From an uncultured Oscillospiraceae bacterium (GTDB lineage Bacteria > Bacillota > Clostridia > Oscillospirales > Oscillospiraceae), in NCBI GenBank assembly GCA_944385195.1, contig CALWWH010000238.1, positions 1 through 23,643 of the forward strand: DNA of 23,643 bases, written 5' to 3'. The notes under the pieces were generated by a model. The model saw only the letters and a list, made by a program, of their open reading frames with translations, ran no database searches and was not told the origin of the DNA. Positions within the stretch are counted from its first letter, which is position 1. Each line of letters opens with the position of its first letter. This document shows, in pieces, positions 7,119-14,864 of the stretch. The position numbers were made by a program, and so were the translations under genes.

Positions 7119-8110
7119 CAGCGATCACCATATCCTTCCGGATGGGACTGATGCCAGCGATAGGCCGTGGCGATGATCTCTTTGAGATCGGTGTGCTGGG
7201 GCTTCCAGCCCAAAATACGGCCAGCCTTCTCGCTGGAGGCAACCAGTATCGCAGGGTCGCCAGGACGGCGGTCCTTGATGCTGCTGGGAATGGGGTGATG
7301 GGTGACAGCACGGGCCGCCTCAACGACCTCCAGATTACTGAAGCCGACCCCGTTGCCGAGATTGAAAACATCGCTCTCGCCGCCGCGCTCGAGATATTCC
7401 AGCGCTTTGATATGAGCATCGGCCAGATCACAGACGTGGATATAGTCCCGCACGCAGGTGCCGTCTGCAGTGGGGTAGTCGCCGCCAAAGACATCCAGAC
7501 GCTCCCGGCGCCCCAGGGCCACTTGCAGCACGATGGGGATCAGATGGGTTTCGGGGTCGTGAGCCTCACCTATGGAGCCGTCAGGCAGTGCCCCGCAGGC
7601 GTTGAAGTAACGCAGGGCAACATAGCGCAGACCGTGGGCACGGTCTGTCCAGTGGAACATTTTCTCCATACTCAGCTTCGTCTCGCCATAGGGATTGGTA
7701 GGTTCAGTCCGGTCAGACTCCAGGATGGGGATGCGTTCCGGCTCGCCATAAGTGGCAGCGGTAGAGGAGAAGACAATGTTTTGCACGCCGTGATCCACCA
7801 GGGCCTCCAGGAGTACTTCGGTACCGCAGAGGTTATTGCGGTAATACTTTAGCGGATTGCCGACGCTCTCACCGACAAGGGAGTAGGCTGCGAAATGAAT
7901 GACGCCGTCGATGGTTTCGTTTCTCAGCAGATCATCCAAAAATGCGCGGTCGGACAGATCGCCGACATAGAGCTTGGCCTTAGGGTGAACAGCGGCCCTG
8001 TGACCAGTGACCAGATTGTCCGCGACGACGACCTCGCGACCGGCTTCGATCAATGCATGGACGGTGTGGGAGCCGATATAGCCCGCGCCGCCGAGAACCA
8101 GAATTGCCAT
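7118..8110 (-). CDS. galE: UDP-glucose 4-epimerase
   Basis: 330 residues, standard length. It is an NAD-dependent short-chain dehydrogenase-like epimerase that interconverts UDP-galactose and UDP-glucose. The Rossmann motif GGAGYIGSH is at 7-15, catalytic Ser/Thr in FSSTAATYG (about 114-122), and the Tyr141-xxx-Lys145 pair in NPYGETK. The C-terminal GRRPGDP-like sugar-nucleotide loop reads DRRPGDPA. Start ATG 8110 is preceded by AGGAGG with 8-base spacing, and that ribosome binding site overlaps the galK stop codon; the gap to galK is 13 bases. Middle gene of the operon. UDP-galactose made here also feeds envelope polysaccharides. Confidence 0.97.
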   Translation of the reverse strand: MAILVLGGAGYIGSHTVHALIEAGREVVVADNLVTGHRAAVHPKAKLYVGDLSDRAFLDDLLRNETIDGVIHFAAYSLVGESVGNPLKYYRNNLCGTEVLLEALVDHGVQNIVFSSTAATYGEPERIPILESDRTEPTNPYGETKLSMEKMFHWTDRAHGLRYVALRYFNACGALPDGSIGEAHDPETHLIPIVLQVALGRRERLDVFGGDYPTADGTCVRDYIHVCDLADAHIKALEYLERGGESDVFNLGNGVGFSNLEVVEAARAVTHHPIPSSIKDRRPGDPAILVASSEKAGRILGWKPQHTDLKEIIATAYRWHQSHPEGYGDR

Positions 8111-8123
8111 AGGGAGTTCCTCC

Positions 8124-9350
8124 TTATACTGTAACTTCTGCAGCGCCAGTCAGACGGACGGACAGAACGCGGCAGGTGTTCGGGCCTGTGAGCGCCTCCA
8201 TCTGGGAAACAAAACGCTCACACGTTTCCACGGGGACAAAAGCTTGAATGGTACCGGCAAAACCGCCGCCATGCACGCGGCAGGCGCCCTGATGGCCCAA
8301 AATGGCCTCGCAATAAGCCAGCGCCAGGGCTGCTGGCTGTTCGGTAGTAGCGCCAGACGGGTAGAGATTTTGCAGGTACATCCAGCTAGAGCGGCCAGAT
8401 TCACGGATTAATGCAAGGAAAGCGTCGAAATTGCCTTCTAAAAGGTATGCGGCCTCCTTCTGCGCCCGTTCATTCTCTGCCAGAAAGTGCAGGGCCCGCA
8501 GCAGCGCGCGGTCACCGACTTGGGCGCGAATGCGGGGCATGGCCTCCAGCAGCGCCTGGCGAGTGGTATAGCGCAAGTGGGTCGTACCCAATAGCCTGGC
8601 AACTTGGTTCATTTCTGCTGGAATGGCGGCGTATTCATCCGTGAGATCTACGTGAGATCCCCCGGTGTCGATAATGCACAGCGCATAGCCGTACTGCGTA
8701 AAATCAACGGCCAGGGGGCGAATTTTCGGGACCGCGGGATCGTAGAAGTCGATGGCAGTGCCGCCGCCCATGGCAGAGGCGGTTTGATCCATTAGACCAC
8801 AGGGCTTGCCGAAATAGTGGTTTTCAGACCACTGGCCAATTCGAGCCAGCTCCTCAGCCGGAACGGCACCGTTGTTAAACAGCCCGTCGAAGATTGCACC
8901 GATGAGGACTTCGTATGCAGCGGAGCTGGATAACCCGGAGCCGCCAGGTACCTGGCTGGAGATGGCGGCATCAAAGCCGCCGATTGCATATCCCTGCTGG
9001 ACAAAGCGCGCGGCAATGCCGCGGATGAGACTGGCGCTGGTGCCTTCCTCAGAACGTACCGCTTCCAGCTGCGTCAAATCGACCTCCATGTCGGGATATC
9101 CCTGGGATTTGACGCGGACAAGCCTGGTCTCGTTAGGGACAGCGGCAGCGAGGGCATCCAGAGAGACGGCACAGGCCAGAACACAGCCCTGCTGGTGGTC
9201 AGTGTGGTTGCCGCCAATTTCACTGCGGCCGGGCGCAGTGAAAAACCGCACGCCATCGCTCACACAGAGCTGCTGACGCAGCGTGCGAAAGCGTGTGGAG
9301 ATATCAGCTCCATATACTTGCTGCATACTGCGCCGGGGAAGAGATGGCAT
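8124..9350 (-). CDS. galK: Galactokinase
   Basis: 408 residues, GHMP kinase family, making galactose-1-phosphate from galactose and ATP. The galactokinase signature is present as PGRSEIGGNHTDH (40-52), the variant of PGRVNLIGEHTDY common in Clostridia. The phosphate-binding loop is PGGSGLSSSA (135-144), the catalytic Asp is in GLMDQTAS (Asp188), and the third GHMP motif is VHGGGFAGT near the C-terminus. The start ATG 9350 has AAGGAGG about 10 bases upstream; a shorter start at Met9 is possible. It is the first gene of the operon and is served by the strong minus-strand promoter at 9417-9445. Its ribosome binding site overlaps the -35 box of the divergent regulator promoter. Confidence 0.96.
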   Translation of the reverse strand: MPSLPRRSMQQVYGADISTRFRTLRQQLCVSDGVRFFTAPGRSEIGGNHTDHQQGCVLACAVSLDALAAAVPNETRLVRVKSQGYPDMEVDLTQLEAVRSEEGTSASLIRGIAARFVQQGYAIGGFDAAISSQVPGGSGLSSSAAYEVLIGAIFDGLFNNGAVPAEELARIGQWSENHYFGKPCGLMDQTASAMGGGTAIDFYDPAVPKIRPLAVDFTQYGYALCIIDTGGSHVDLTDEYAAIPAEMNQVARLLGTTHLRYTTRQALLEAMPRIRAQVGDRALLRALHFLAENERAQKEAAYLLEGNFDAFLALIRESGRSSWMYLQNLYPSGATTEQPAALALAYCEAILGHQGACRVHGGGFAGTIQAFVPVETCERFVSQMEALTGPNTCRVLSVRLTGAAEVTV

Positions 9351-9365
9351 AATGATTGACCCTCC

Positions 9366-9394
9366 TTGACAATATGAATTTCAAATGATACAAT
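9366..9394 (+). promoter_or_regulatory. Promoter of the AraR-type regulator gene
   Basis: Perfect TTGACA at 9366-9371, 17-base spacer, TACAAT at 9389-9394 with an extended -10 (TGA just before it). Expected start near 9401. It reads rightward into the galK promoter and toward the regulator ATG at 9476. Confidence 0.85.
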
Positions 9395-9411
9395 TTATAC
9401 TATATTCATAC
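9373..9411. promoter_or_regulatory. Candidate operator between gal operon and regulator
   Basis: An inverted repeat TATGAAT (9373-9379) / ATTCATA (9404-9410) flanks the -10 boxes and both start points. Inside it the tetramer ATAC occurs at 9388, 9397 and 9408, spaced 9 and 11 bases. AraR-type repressors bind palindromes placed exactly in such positions; which of these elements is the real operator cannot be decided by eye. Confidence 0.4.
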
Positions 9412-9416
9412 TTTAT

Positions 9417-9445
9417 ATTTTACGCCTGTTTCCGCTGTCTGTCAA
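9417..9445 (-). promoter_or_regulatory. Promoter of the galKET operon
   Basis: On the minus strand: perfect TTGACA at 9445-9440, 17-base spacer, TAAAAT at 9422-9417. Expected start near 9410, giving a leader of about 60 bases to galK. It faces the regulator promoter, and the two predicted start points are only about 9 bases apart. Confidence 0.85.
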
Positions 9446-9475
9446 GAGGCTGAGGCGGCGTATGGGGGTGAAATG

Positions 9476-10549
9476 ATGGCAGAATTAAAATATCAGGTAT
9501 TGATGCAGGACATTCAGGCGCTGCTGGACAGCGGCGCGCTGCGTCCGGGGGATCGGCTTCCCACCGAGGATGTCATGGTTACGCAGTACGGCGTCAGCAA
9601 ACAAACAGTCCGTCGGGCGATAGGAGAATTGGTGGAGATGGGTTTGCTGATCCGGCGTCAGGGGAGCGGCACTTATGCTGCTGATCCGCATAAAAAGAAA
9701 AACAAAACCATTGGAATTGTGGCGACCTATCTCTCGGAGTATATACTGCCAAGTATGATCCGGGGGATCGAAGAGGTCACGGCGGCGGCGGGGTACCAAT
9801 TTTTGCTGCGCTCCACCAGCAACCGGATGGATGCTGAGAGGGAACTGCTGCAATACTTTCTAGAGCACCCGGTGGACGGCTTAATTGTCGAGGGCGCCAA
9901 AACTGCTTTTCCGAACCCAAACCTGCATCTTTACCGCAAATTGCGGGATCAGGGGACGGCATTACTGTTCCTCTCGGGCTACTACCCGGCCCTGGAAGAG
10001 AGCGTTTATGTGCTGACGGATGATTACGCTGGGGGCAGGATGGCGGCGGAGTGTCTACTGCGGCATGGACACAAAAAAATCGGCGGGATATTCAAGGTTG
10101 ACGATCAACAGGGGCACCAGCGTTTTGCTGGTTTTGCCGATGCCTGCCGTGCCTTTGGCGTGCCGCTGCATGACGACTACATTGCCTGGTACACAACAGA
10201 GCAGCGGGAGAGCTTGCTGGCTGGCGAACAGGAACAGAGGATCTTGCAAATGCTCAAAGAGTGCACGGCGGTGGTCTGCTACAACGATCAGATTGCAGCG
10301 CCGCTGATGGCGAGCCTCCTGCGCGCTGGACGTAGAATTCCAGAGGACATCGCCGTCATCAGCTTCGACCGCAGCGCCTACAGCGACATGACTCCGGTGC
10401 CTCTGACCAGCTTGACGCATCCGAAAGAAGAGATCGGACGTGTGGCCGCGCGAAAACTGCTGCGCATGATTCAAGGCAAAAAAGAGCATTCCGAGCTGCT
10501 GCCTTGGACGCTGGAGGAGCGCGCAAGTACGAATATTAAACTTAGGTAA
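9476..10549 (+). CDS. AraR-type repressor: GntR winged helix fused to LacI-type sugar-binding domain
   Basis: 357 residues from the second of two adjacent ATGs (9476), which puts GGGGG at 7-base spacing; ATG 9473 is also possible. Residues 1-68 are a GntR-family winged helix (LRPGDRLPTEDVMVTQYGVS, then KQTVRRAIGELVEMGL and IRRQGSGTYAA). From about 75 on is a periplasmic-binding-protein-like ligand domain of the LacI/GalR type (TIGIVATYLSEYI, DGLIVEG, YVLTDDYAGGRMAA, IGGIFKVDDQQGHQRFAGF, AVISFDRS, PLTSLTHPKEEIGR). This domain order is that of Bacillus AraR, which releases DNA when it binds sugar. Divergent from galKET and followed by the transporter operon, it is the obvious candidate regulator of both, with galactose or a galactoside as inducer (inference). 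Confidence 0.92.
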   Translation: MAELKYQVLMQDIQALLDSGALRPGDRLPTEDVMVTQYGVSKQTVRRAIGELVEMGLLIRRQGSGTYAADPHKKKNKTIGIVATYLSEYILPSMIRGIEEVTAAAGYQFLLRSTSNRMDAERELLQYFLEHPVDGLIVEGAKTAFPNPNLHLYRKLRDQGTALLFLSGYYPALEESVYVLTDDYAGGRMAAECLLRHGHKKIGGIFKVDDQQGHQRFAGFADACRAFGVPLHDDYIAWYTTEQRESLLAGEQEQRILQMLKECTAVVCYNDQIAAPLMASLLRAGRRIPEDIAVISFDRSAYSDMTPVPLTSLTHPKEEIGRVAARKLLRMIQGKKEHSELLPWTLEERASTNIKLR

Positions 10550-10585
10550 AGAATTACATTATACCCTCCCTTTTGGGTTGAAATG

Positions 10586-10594
10586 TGATATAAT
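10586..10594 (+). promoter_or_regulatory. Extended -10 promoter of the transporter operon
   Basis: TGA followed by a perfect TATAAT at 10589-10594. No good -35 is at 16-18 bases, typical of extended -10 promoters or ones needing an activator. The predicted leader (about 10601-10698) holds a short hairpin (CCCTT/AAGGG, 10623-10634) and two ATAC tetramers at 10652 and 10661 with the same 9-base spacing as in the gal regulatory region. Confidence 0.6.
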
Positions 10595-10698
10595 AAAAAA
10601 CGGCTTCATCGGAAAAAATTCCCCCTTTTAAGGGAACTGACGAACGAGTCTATACGTCTGATACGCTAAAGGGATAAATTTGAAATGGAGGGGATCAA

Positions 10699-11604
10699 AT
10701 GGCGCGCCCAAAACTGCGCAGAAAACCACGTCACCACGAAAAACGCAATTGGCGGGAGCGCCTGGTCTCCGTTTGCTACTTAGCCCCCAGCGTGCTGGGT
10801 GTGCTGGTATTTTTTGTTCTGCCATTTTTAGTGGTGATTGTCTATGCTTTCACCAGCGATGCAACGAATTTAGATTTTGTTGGGCTGAAAAATTTTGAAG
10901 CGGTGCTCAGCAATGCAGCGTTCAAGGAGGCGGCGAAGAATACTGCCACCTTCTCGCTGATGGCGGTGCCTCTGGCGGTTGGCCTGTCATTGCTTTTGGC
11001 AATTCTCATGGATGCCAAAATCCCCGGCAAAAGCCAGTTCCGGACCATCTTTCTGAGCCCCATGATGGTGCCGGTGGCGTCGATTGTGCTGCTGTGGCAG
11101 GTGTTGTTTCACTACAACGGCGTTGTCAATGAGATTACGGCGCTGTTTGGTATTACAAAGATAGACTGGATGAAGTCAGACTACAACCAATTGGTGGTTT
11201 TGATTTTATTTCTGTGGAAGAACCTGGGCTATAACATGATTCTATTCCTGGCAGCCCTGAGCAACGTGCCCAAAGATGTGCTGGAAATGGCAACCCTGGA
11301 GGGTGCAGGGGCGGTACGGCAGTTTTTCTACATCAAGCTGCGCTTCATCTCTCCTTCGGTGTTGTTCGTAACGATTTTGTCGCTCATCAACTCTTTCAAA
11401 ATCTTTCGAGAGGTCTACCTCCTGACGGGCAACTACCCCTATGGAGGCTTGTATCTGCTGCAGCATTACATGAATAATATGTTCCGCAATCTGGACTATC
11501 AGCGTCTTTCTTCGGCAGCACTGCTGATGGCGATCGTAATGGCAGTGGTCATTGGGCTCCTGTTCCTGGTGGAGTACCGCTATGGAAAGGATGTGGAGGA
11601 ATGA
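10699..11604 (+). CDS. Sugar ABC transporter permease, MalF/UgpA type
   Basis: 301 residues; ATG 10699 with GGAGG 7 bases upstream. A basic N-terminus is followed by six membrane helices, the first around residues 24-50 (VCYLAPSVLGVLVFFVLPFL). The cytoplasmic coupling loop that docks onto the ATPase is VLEMATLEGAGAVRQFFYIK, the EAA motif of the carbohydrate uptake (CUT1) permeases. It forms the membrane channel with the next gene product, whose ATG overlaps its stop (ATGA). First gene of the plus-strand operon after an extended -10 promoter. No ATPase gene follows, so it probably uses a shared MsmX-like ATPase encoded elsewhere, as many Firmicutes CUT1 systems do. Confidence 0.92.
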   Translation: MARPKLRRKPRHHEKRNWRERLVSVCYLAPSVLGVLVFFVLPFLVVIVYAFTSDATNLDFVGLKNFEAVLSNAAFKEAAKNTATFSLMAVPLAVGLSLLLAILMDAKIPGKSQFRTIFLSPMMVPVASIVLLWQVLFHYNGVVNEITALFGITKIDWMKSDYNQLVVLILFLWKNLGYNMILFLAALSNVPKDVLEMATLEGAGAVRQFFYIKLRFISPSVLFVTILSLINSFKIFREVYLLTGNYPYGGLYLLQHYMNNMFRNLDYQRLSSAALLMAIVMAVVIGLLFLVEYRYGKDVEE

Positions 11605-12515
11605 GAGGATTGCGCAAACAGATTGTGACGATCCTGCTGCTGCTCTTTTCTCTGCTGCTGGCGGTGGCGTTCTTGGCGCCGACGGTGCTGACCATCGTCA
11701 ACTCCTTCATGACAGAGGAGGAGATCACGGCTAACTACGGCGTGATCTTCGGTACCGGGCAGACGACAACGGACGCCCAGGGCAATACCCGCCCGGTTAC
11801 CACCTATATGGCTGAACGGGTGAATCTAAAGCTGATCCCGGACATGGTGAGCTTTTCTCAGTACGCGCAAGTCTTGCTGCGCAGCCCTGAGTATCTGCTG
11901 AAACTCTGGAACTCCATCATCTTGACGGTCCCAATTGTCGTGTTCCAGGTACTGATCGCCGCCTTTGCCTCCTATAGTTTGGCGCGCTTCAAGGGCAAGA
12001 TTAAATCCGTTATCTTCTTCAGCTATGTGGTGCTGATGCTAATGCCCTATCAGGTTACGTTGGTGCCAAACTATTTGGTTTCCGACTGGCTGGATATTCT
12101 GGACACGCGCTGGGCGATCATTCTGCCGGCGATCTTTTCGCCGTTTAGCGTGTTTCTGCTCACCCGTTATATGCGGCGCATCCCCTCCTCCTATATCGAA
12201 GCTGCGAAGCTGGATGGGGCGGGGGAGTGGAAGATCTTTACAAGAGTAGCCCTGCCGCTGTGCCGTGGGGCGCTGTATTCTGTGACCATCTTGGTATTTA
12301 TTGACTACTGGAACATGGTCGAGCAGCCGCTGATTTTGCTCTCAGACGTGGAGATGCATCCGTTGAGCGTGTTCCTGAGCGAGATCAACTCCGGCGAGGT
12401 TGGCGTGGCCTTTGCTGTGGCGGTTATCTACATGATCCCTCCGATCCTGCTATTTTTGTACGGCGAGGAATATCTGGAGGACGGTATTACATATTCCGGC
12501 GGCATCAAGGGCTGA
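11601..12515 (+). CDS. Sugar ABC transporter permease, MalG/UgpE type
   Basis: 304 residues, overlapping the first permease by 4 bases. Six membrane helices are visible, starting with residues 9-34. The EAA coupling motif is YIEAAKLDGAGEWKIFTRVA followed by LP, a good fit to the MalG class. The loop between helix 1 and helix 2 is long (about 65 residues, including TGQTTTDAQGNTRPVTTYMA), longer than in typical MalG proteins by my judgement and exposed outside the cell, where it could touch the binding protein or the adaptor encoded next. It heterodimerises with the upstream permease. The gap to the next gene is 26 bases. Confidence 0.92.
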   Translation: MRGLRKQIVTILLLLFSLLLAVAFLAPTVLTIVNSFMTEEEITANYGVIFGTGQTTTDAQGNTRPVTTYMAERVNLKLIPDMVSFSQYAQVLLRSPEYLLKLWNSIILTVPIVVFQVLIAAFASYSLARFKGKIKSVIFFSYVVLMLMPYQVTLVPNYLVSDWLDILDTRWAIILPAIFSPFSVFLLTRYMRRIPSSYIEAAKLDGAGEWKIFTRVALPLCRGALYSVTILVFIDYWNMVEQPLILLSDVEMHPLSVFLSEINSGEVGVAFAVAVIYMIPPILLFLYGEEYLEDGITYSGGIKG

Positions 12516-12541
12516 CGGGTAGCTAAAATGAGGTGGAATCA

Positions 12542-14860
12542 ATGACAGAAACAAAGGTAAAACGCCGTGCATGGGTTAAAAACGCTGCGATCATCTTTCT
12601 TGCGGTGCTCTTGGTACTGACCTTTTTCTCCAATTCAATTCTGAACCGCTCACTGCCAGAGGTTGCAGCTCAGTATCCGACCTCCGGTACCATCGAGCTG
12701 AAAATTCGCGGATCCGGCGCCGTGAGTGCGAACCAGACCCAGAAGGTTTCCATCGGCGAGAGCCGTAAGGTCAAGGGCATTGCCATCCGTGTCGGAGACG
12801 AGGTGACGGAGGGCCAGGCGCTGTTCCTGCTGGCGGAGACCGACAGTGAGGAATTGACGACGGCAAAGCAGCAGCTCGAAGAGATGGAGCTGGCCTATGA
12901 GAAGGCGCTGCTGGATCAGAATGTCTACGACAGCGGCTCGAACTATGACATTTTGTCGGCGCAGATCACGCTGCAAGATGCCATTGAGCGCCGTGACAAG
13001 GCGAAAGTCTACGATGAAAAACGTGAACCGCTGGAGGCGGCTGTCAATACAGCCAACCAGCAGCTCAACGACGCCACCAACAGTGTCGCACTGCTGCCGG
13101 AGAAGGGGTTCCTGGATCAGGCAAACGAGCAGCTGGAGAAGGCAAAGGCCGCCCAGGCCAAGGCAACCGAGGATTTTAATTACTACGCAGAACTCTCCGG
13201 CGTGGGGGACTACGGCTCCTTGGTGGACAAACTGGAGACGCTTACCGAGGAGCTGGATGAGCAATACTATAAGCTCGAGTATCACAACTTCTTGAGTACG
13301 ATTCGCGAGGCCGTGGACAGCATTGTACACTCTGCGCGTCCGGCGCAGCAGATCGAGGAAATCGAAGGGCAGTATAAAGCTGCCAAGGCGGCATGGGATG
13401 CGCTTACCGCAGTGGCGTATTACGAGTGTGTCGATGTCGAGGCTTACCATAAAAACTTCGATTTCCACGCTCTTGGCGCGTCTCTGGCCGGATATAACTA
13501 TGACAGCGTCTCAGATTATGAAAGCGGTGTGCTGAGCTTTAATCCGCGCACGGAGCAGTTTGATCTGATCAACGGCATGGACGATAAAGTGTTGGTGTTT
13601 GATACCAATACCGGGTTTTCCTCGGACGGGGCTGCTTTAAAGGAAATTTACGAGATGTTTGGCCTCGGTCAGACACCGCCGGCGACGGATTCTGATGAGG
13701 CCATCGCCTCGGATGGCGATGCAGAGACTAGACTTGATTTTACATCCAAAGATCATACTGCTGCCTTGACATGGGTCTATCGCTCCATGATTTGGTGGGG
13801 TGAGACCTCTGACGCAGCCAGTGAGTATGTAAAAATTCTTGAGGAGATTGAGACCAAAGAAGACGAATATAACGATACCATCCGCGATCTGGACAATCCC
13901 AATCTGCAAAACGCATATGATGAGGTACTGGCGGCAAACGAAGCTGTCAAGCTTGCCAATGACGATGTCTACCAGGCGCAGCTGCGCTATGATGAAGCGG
14001 CCAAAACTCCAAATGCCAATGTGGAAGCGGCACAGAAAAAGCTGGATGATGCCAAAAAGCAGCTGGAACTTCTGGAAGGGGAATATGAAGGCATCGGCAG
14101 CTACGCCGACGAACAAAAGAATGTGATCTCCGCCGAAAAGGCGCTCTCTACGCTCTACAGTTCGCAGGCGCAGCAAAATGTCGACGATCAAAAGGAGGAC
14201 CTCGATTTGCAGCGTCAGAAGGAGCAGCTGGATAAGCAGCGCGCATTGGTGGAGGATCTGGAAGAAAACGCCTCCGAGACGATCATATACGCTCCCTGTT
14301 CCGGCACAGTCACCGCAGTCAATGTGGCGGCGGGCGATACGACTGTCATGGACGCGGCCATGGCGGAGATTGAGCTGACTGATCAGGGCCATACGCTCTC
14401 CTTTGAGGTCACCAAGGAGCAGGCAGCTCGCGTGAACGTCGGCGATCAGGCGGAGATTGACAACCGCTGGGGCGTAGACATCCGCGCGACCCTGGTTAGC
14501 ATTACCAATTCCAAAGATAACCCAGGCACCATGAAAGTCCTGACCTTTGACCTCAAAGGTGAGGATGTGGTTGCGGGGCAGAGCCTGACCCTCTCTGTGG
14601 GCCAGAAGAGCCAGAACTATGAGGTCCTGGTTCCCAATTCTGCGCTGCGTGAGGATGCACAGGGTAAATTTGTCCTGGTCGTGCGCAGCAAGAACACGCC
14701 TCTGGGCAACCGCTACTCTGTCGACCGCGTGGATGTGGAAGTGCTGGCCTCAGACGACAAAAACAGTGCGGTCAAAGGTATGCTGACCACCGGCGAATTC
14801 GTCGTTATCACCTCTACCGCGCCTCTGACGCCGGGCGACAACGTCCGTTTGCCGGAATAA
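12542..14860 (+). CDS. Oversized membrane-fusion/periplasmic-adaptor-like protein (HlyD/MacA type)
   Basis: 772 residues from ATG 12542 (GAGGTG 6 bases upstream; a GTG at 12533 lies inside that site). Order: membrane anchor about 14-34; first half of a biotinyl-lipoyl-like domain about 46-98 (VKGIAIRVGDEVTEGQALF); first coiled coil about 100-240; a non-coil domain about 285-430 with an acidic linker (ATDSDEAIASDGDAE); second long coiled coil about 430-578; the other lipoyl half about 580-612 (IIYAPCSGTVTAVNVAAGDT); beta-barrel and membrane-proximal domains to the end (VPNSALREDAQGKFVLVV). MacA and HlyD adaptors are usually 350-480 residues, so the coil arm and its inserted middle domain are unusual. 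Such proteins bridge membrane transporters to outer layers. Here it sits between importer permeases and a MacB-like domain protein. Confidence 0.9.
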   Translation: MTETKVKRRAWVKNAAIIFLAVLLVLTFFSNSILNRSLPEVAAQYPTSGTIELKIRGSGAVSANQTQKVSIGESRKVKGIAIRVGDEVTEGQALFLLAETDSEELTTAKQQLEEMELAYEKALLDQNVYDSGSNYDILSAQITLQDAIERRDKAKVYDEKREPLEAAVNTANQQLNDATNSVALLPEKGFLDQANEQLEKAKAAQAKATEDFNYYAELSGVGDYGSLVDKLETLTEELDEQYYKLEYHNFLSTIREAVDSIVHSARPAQQIEEIEGQYKAAKAAWDALTAVAYYECVDVEAYHKNFDFHALGASLAGYNYDSVSDYESGVLSFNPRTEQFDLINGMDDKVLVFDTNTGFSSDGAALKEIYEMFGLGQTPPATDSDEAIASDGDAETRLDFTSKDHTAALTWVYRSMIWWGETSDAASEYVKILEEIETKEDEYNDTIRDLDNPNLQNAYDEVLAANEAVKLANDDVYQAQLRYDEAAKTPNANVEAAQKKLDDAKKQLELLEGEYEGIGSYADEQKNVISAEKALSTLYSSQAQQNVDDQKEDLDLQRQKEQLDKQRALVEDLEENASETIIYAPCSGTVTAVNVAAGDTTVMDAAMAEIELTDQGHTLSFEVTKEQAARVNVGDQAEIDNRWGVDIRATLVSITNSKDNPGTMKVLTFDLKGEDVVAGQSLTLSVGQKSQNYEVLVPNSALREDAQGKFVLVVRSKNTPLGNRYSVDRVDVEVLASDDKNSAVKGMLTTGEFVVITSTAPLTPGDNVRLPE

Positions 14861-14864
14861 GGCC

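Noticed and set aside
6444..7852. Plus-strand frames opposite galT and galE (166 and 236 residues)
   Set aside because: Antisense shadows of textbook galT and galE; no independent signals.
10601..10698. Riboswitch or T-box in the transporter leader
   Set aside because: Only a short 5-bp hairpin and no recognisable aptamer core; the leader is under 100 bases.
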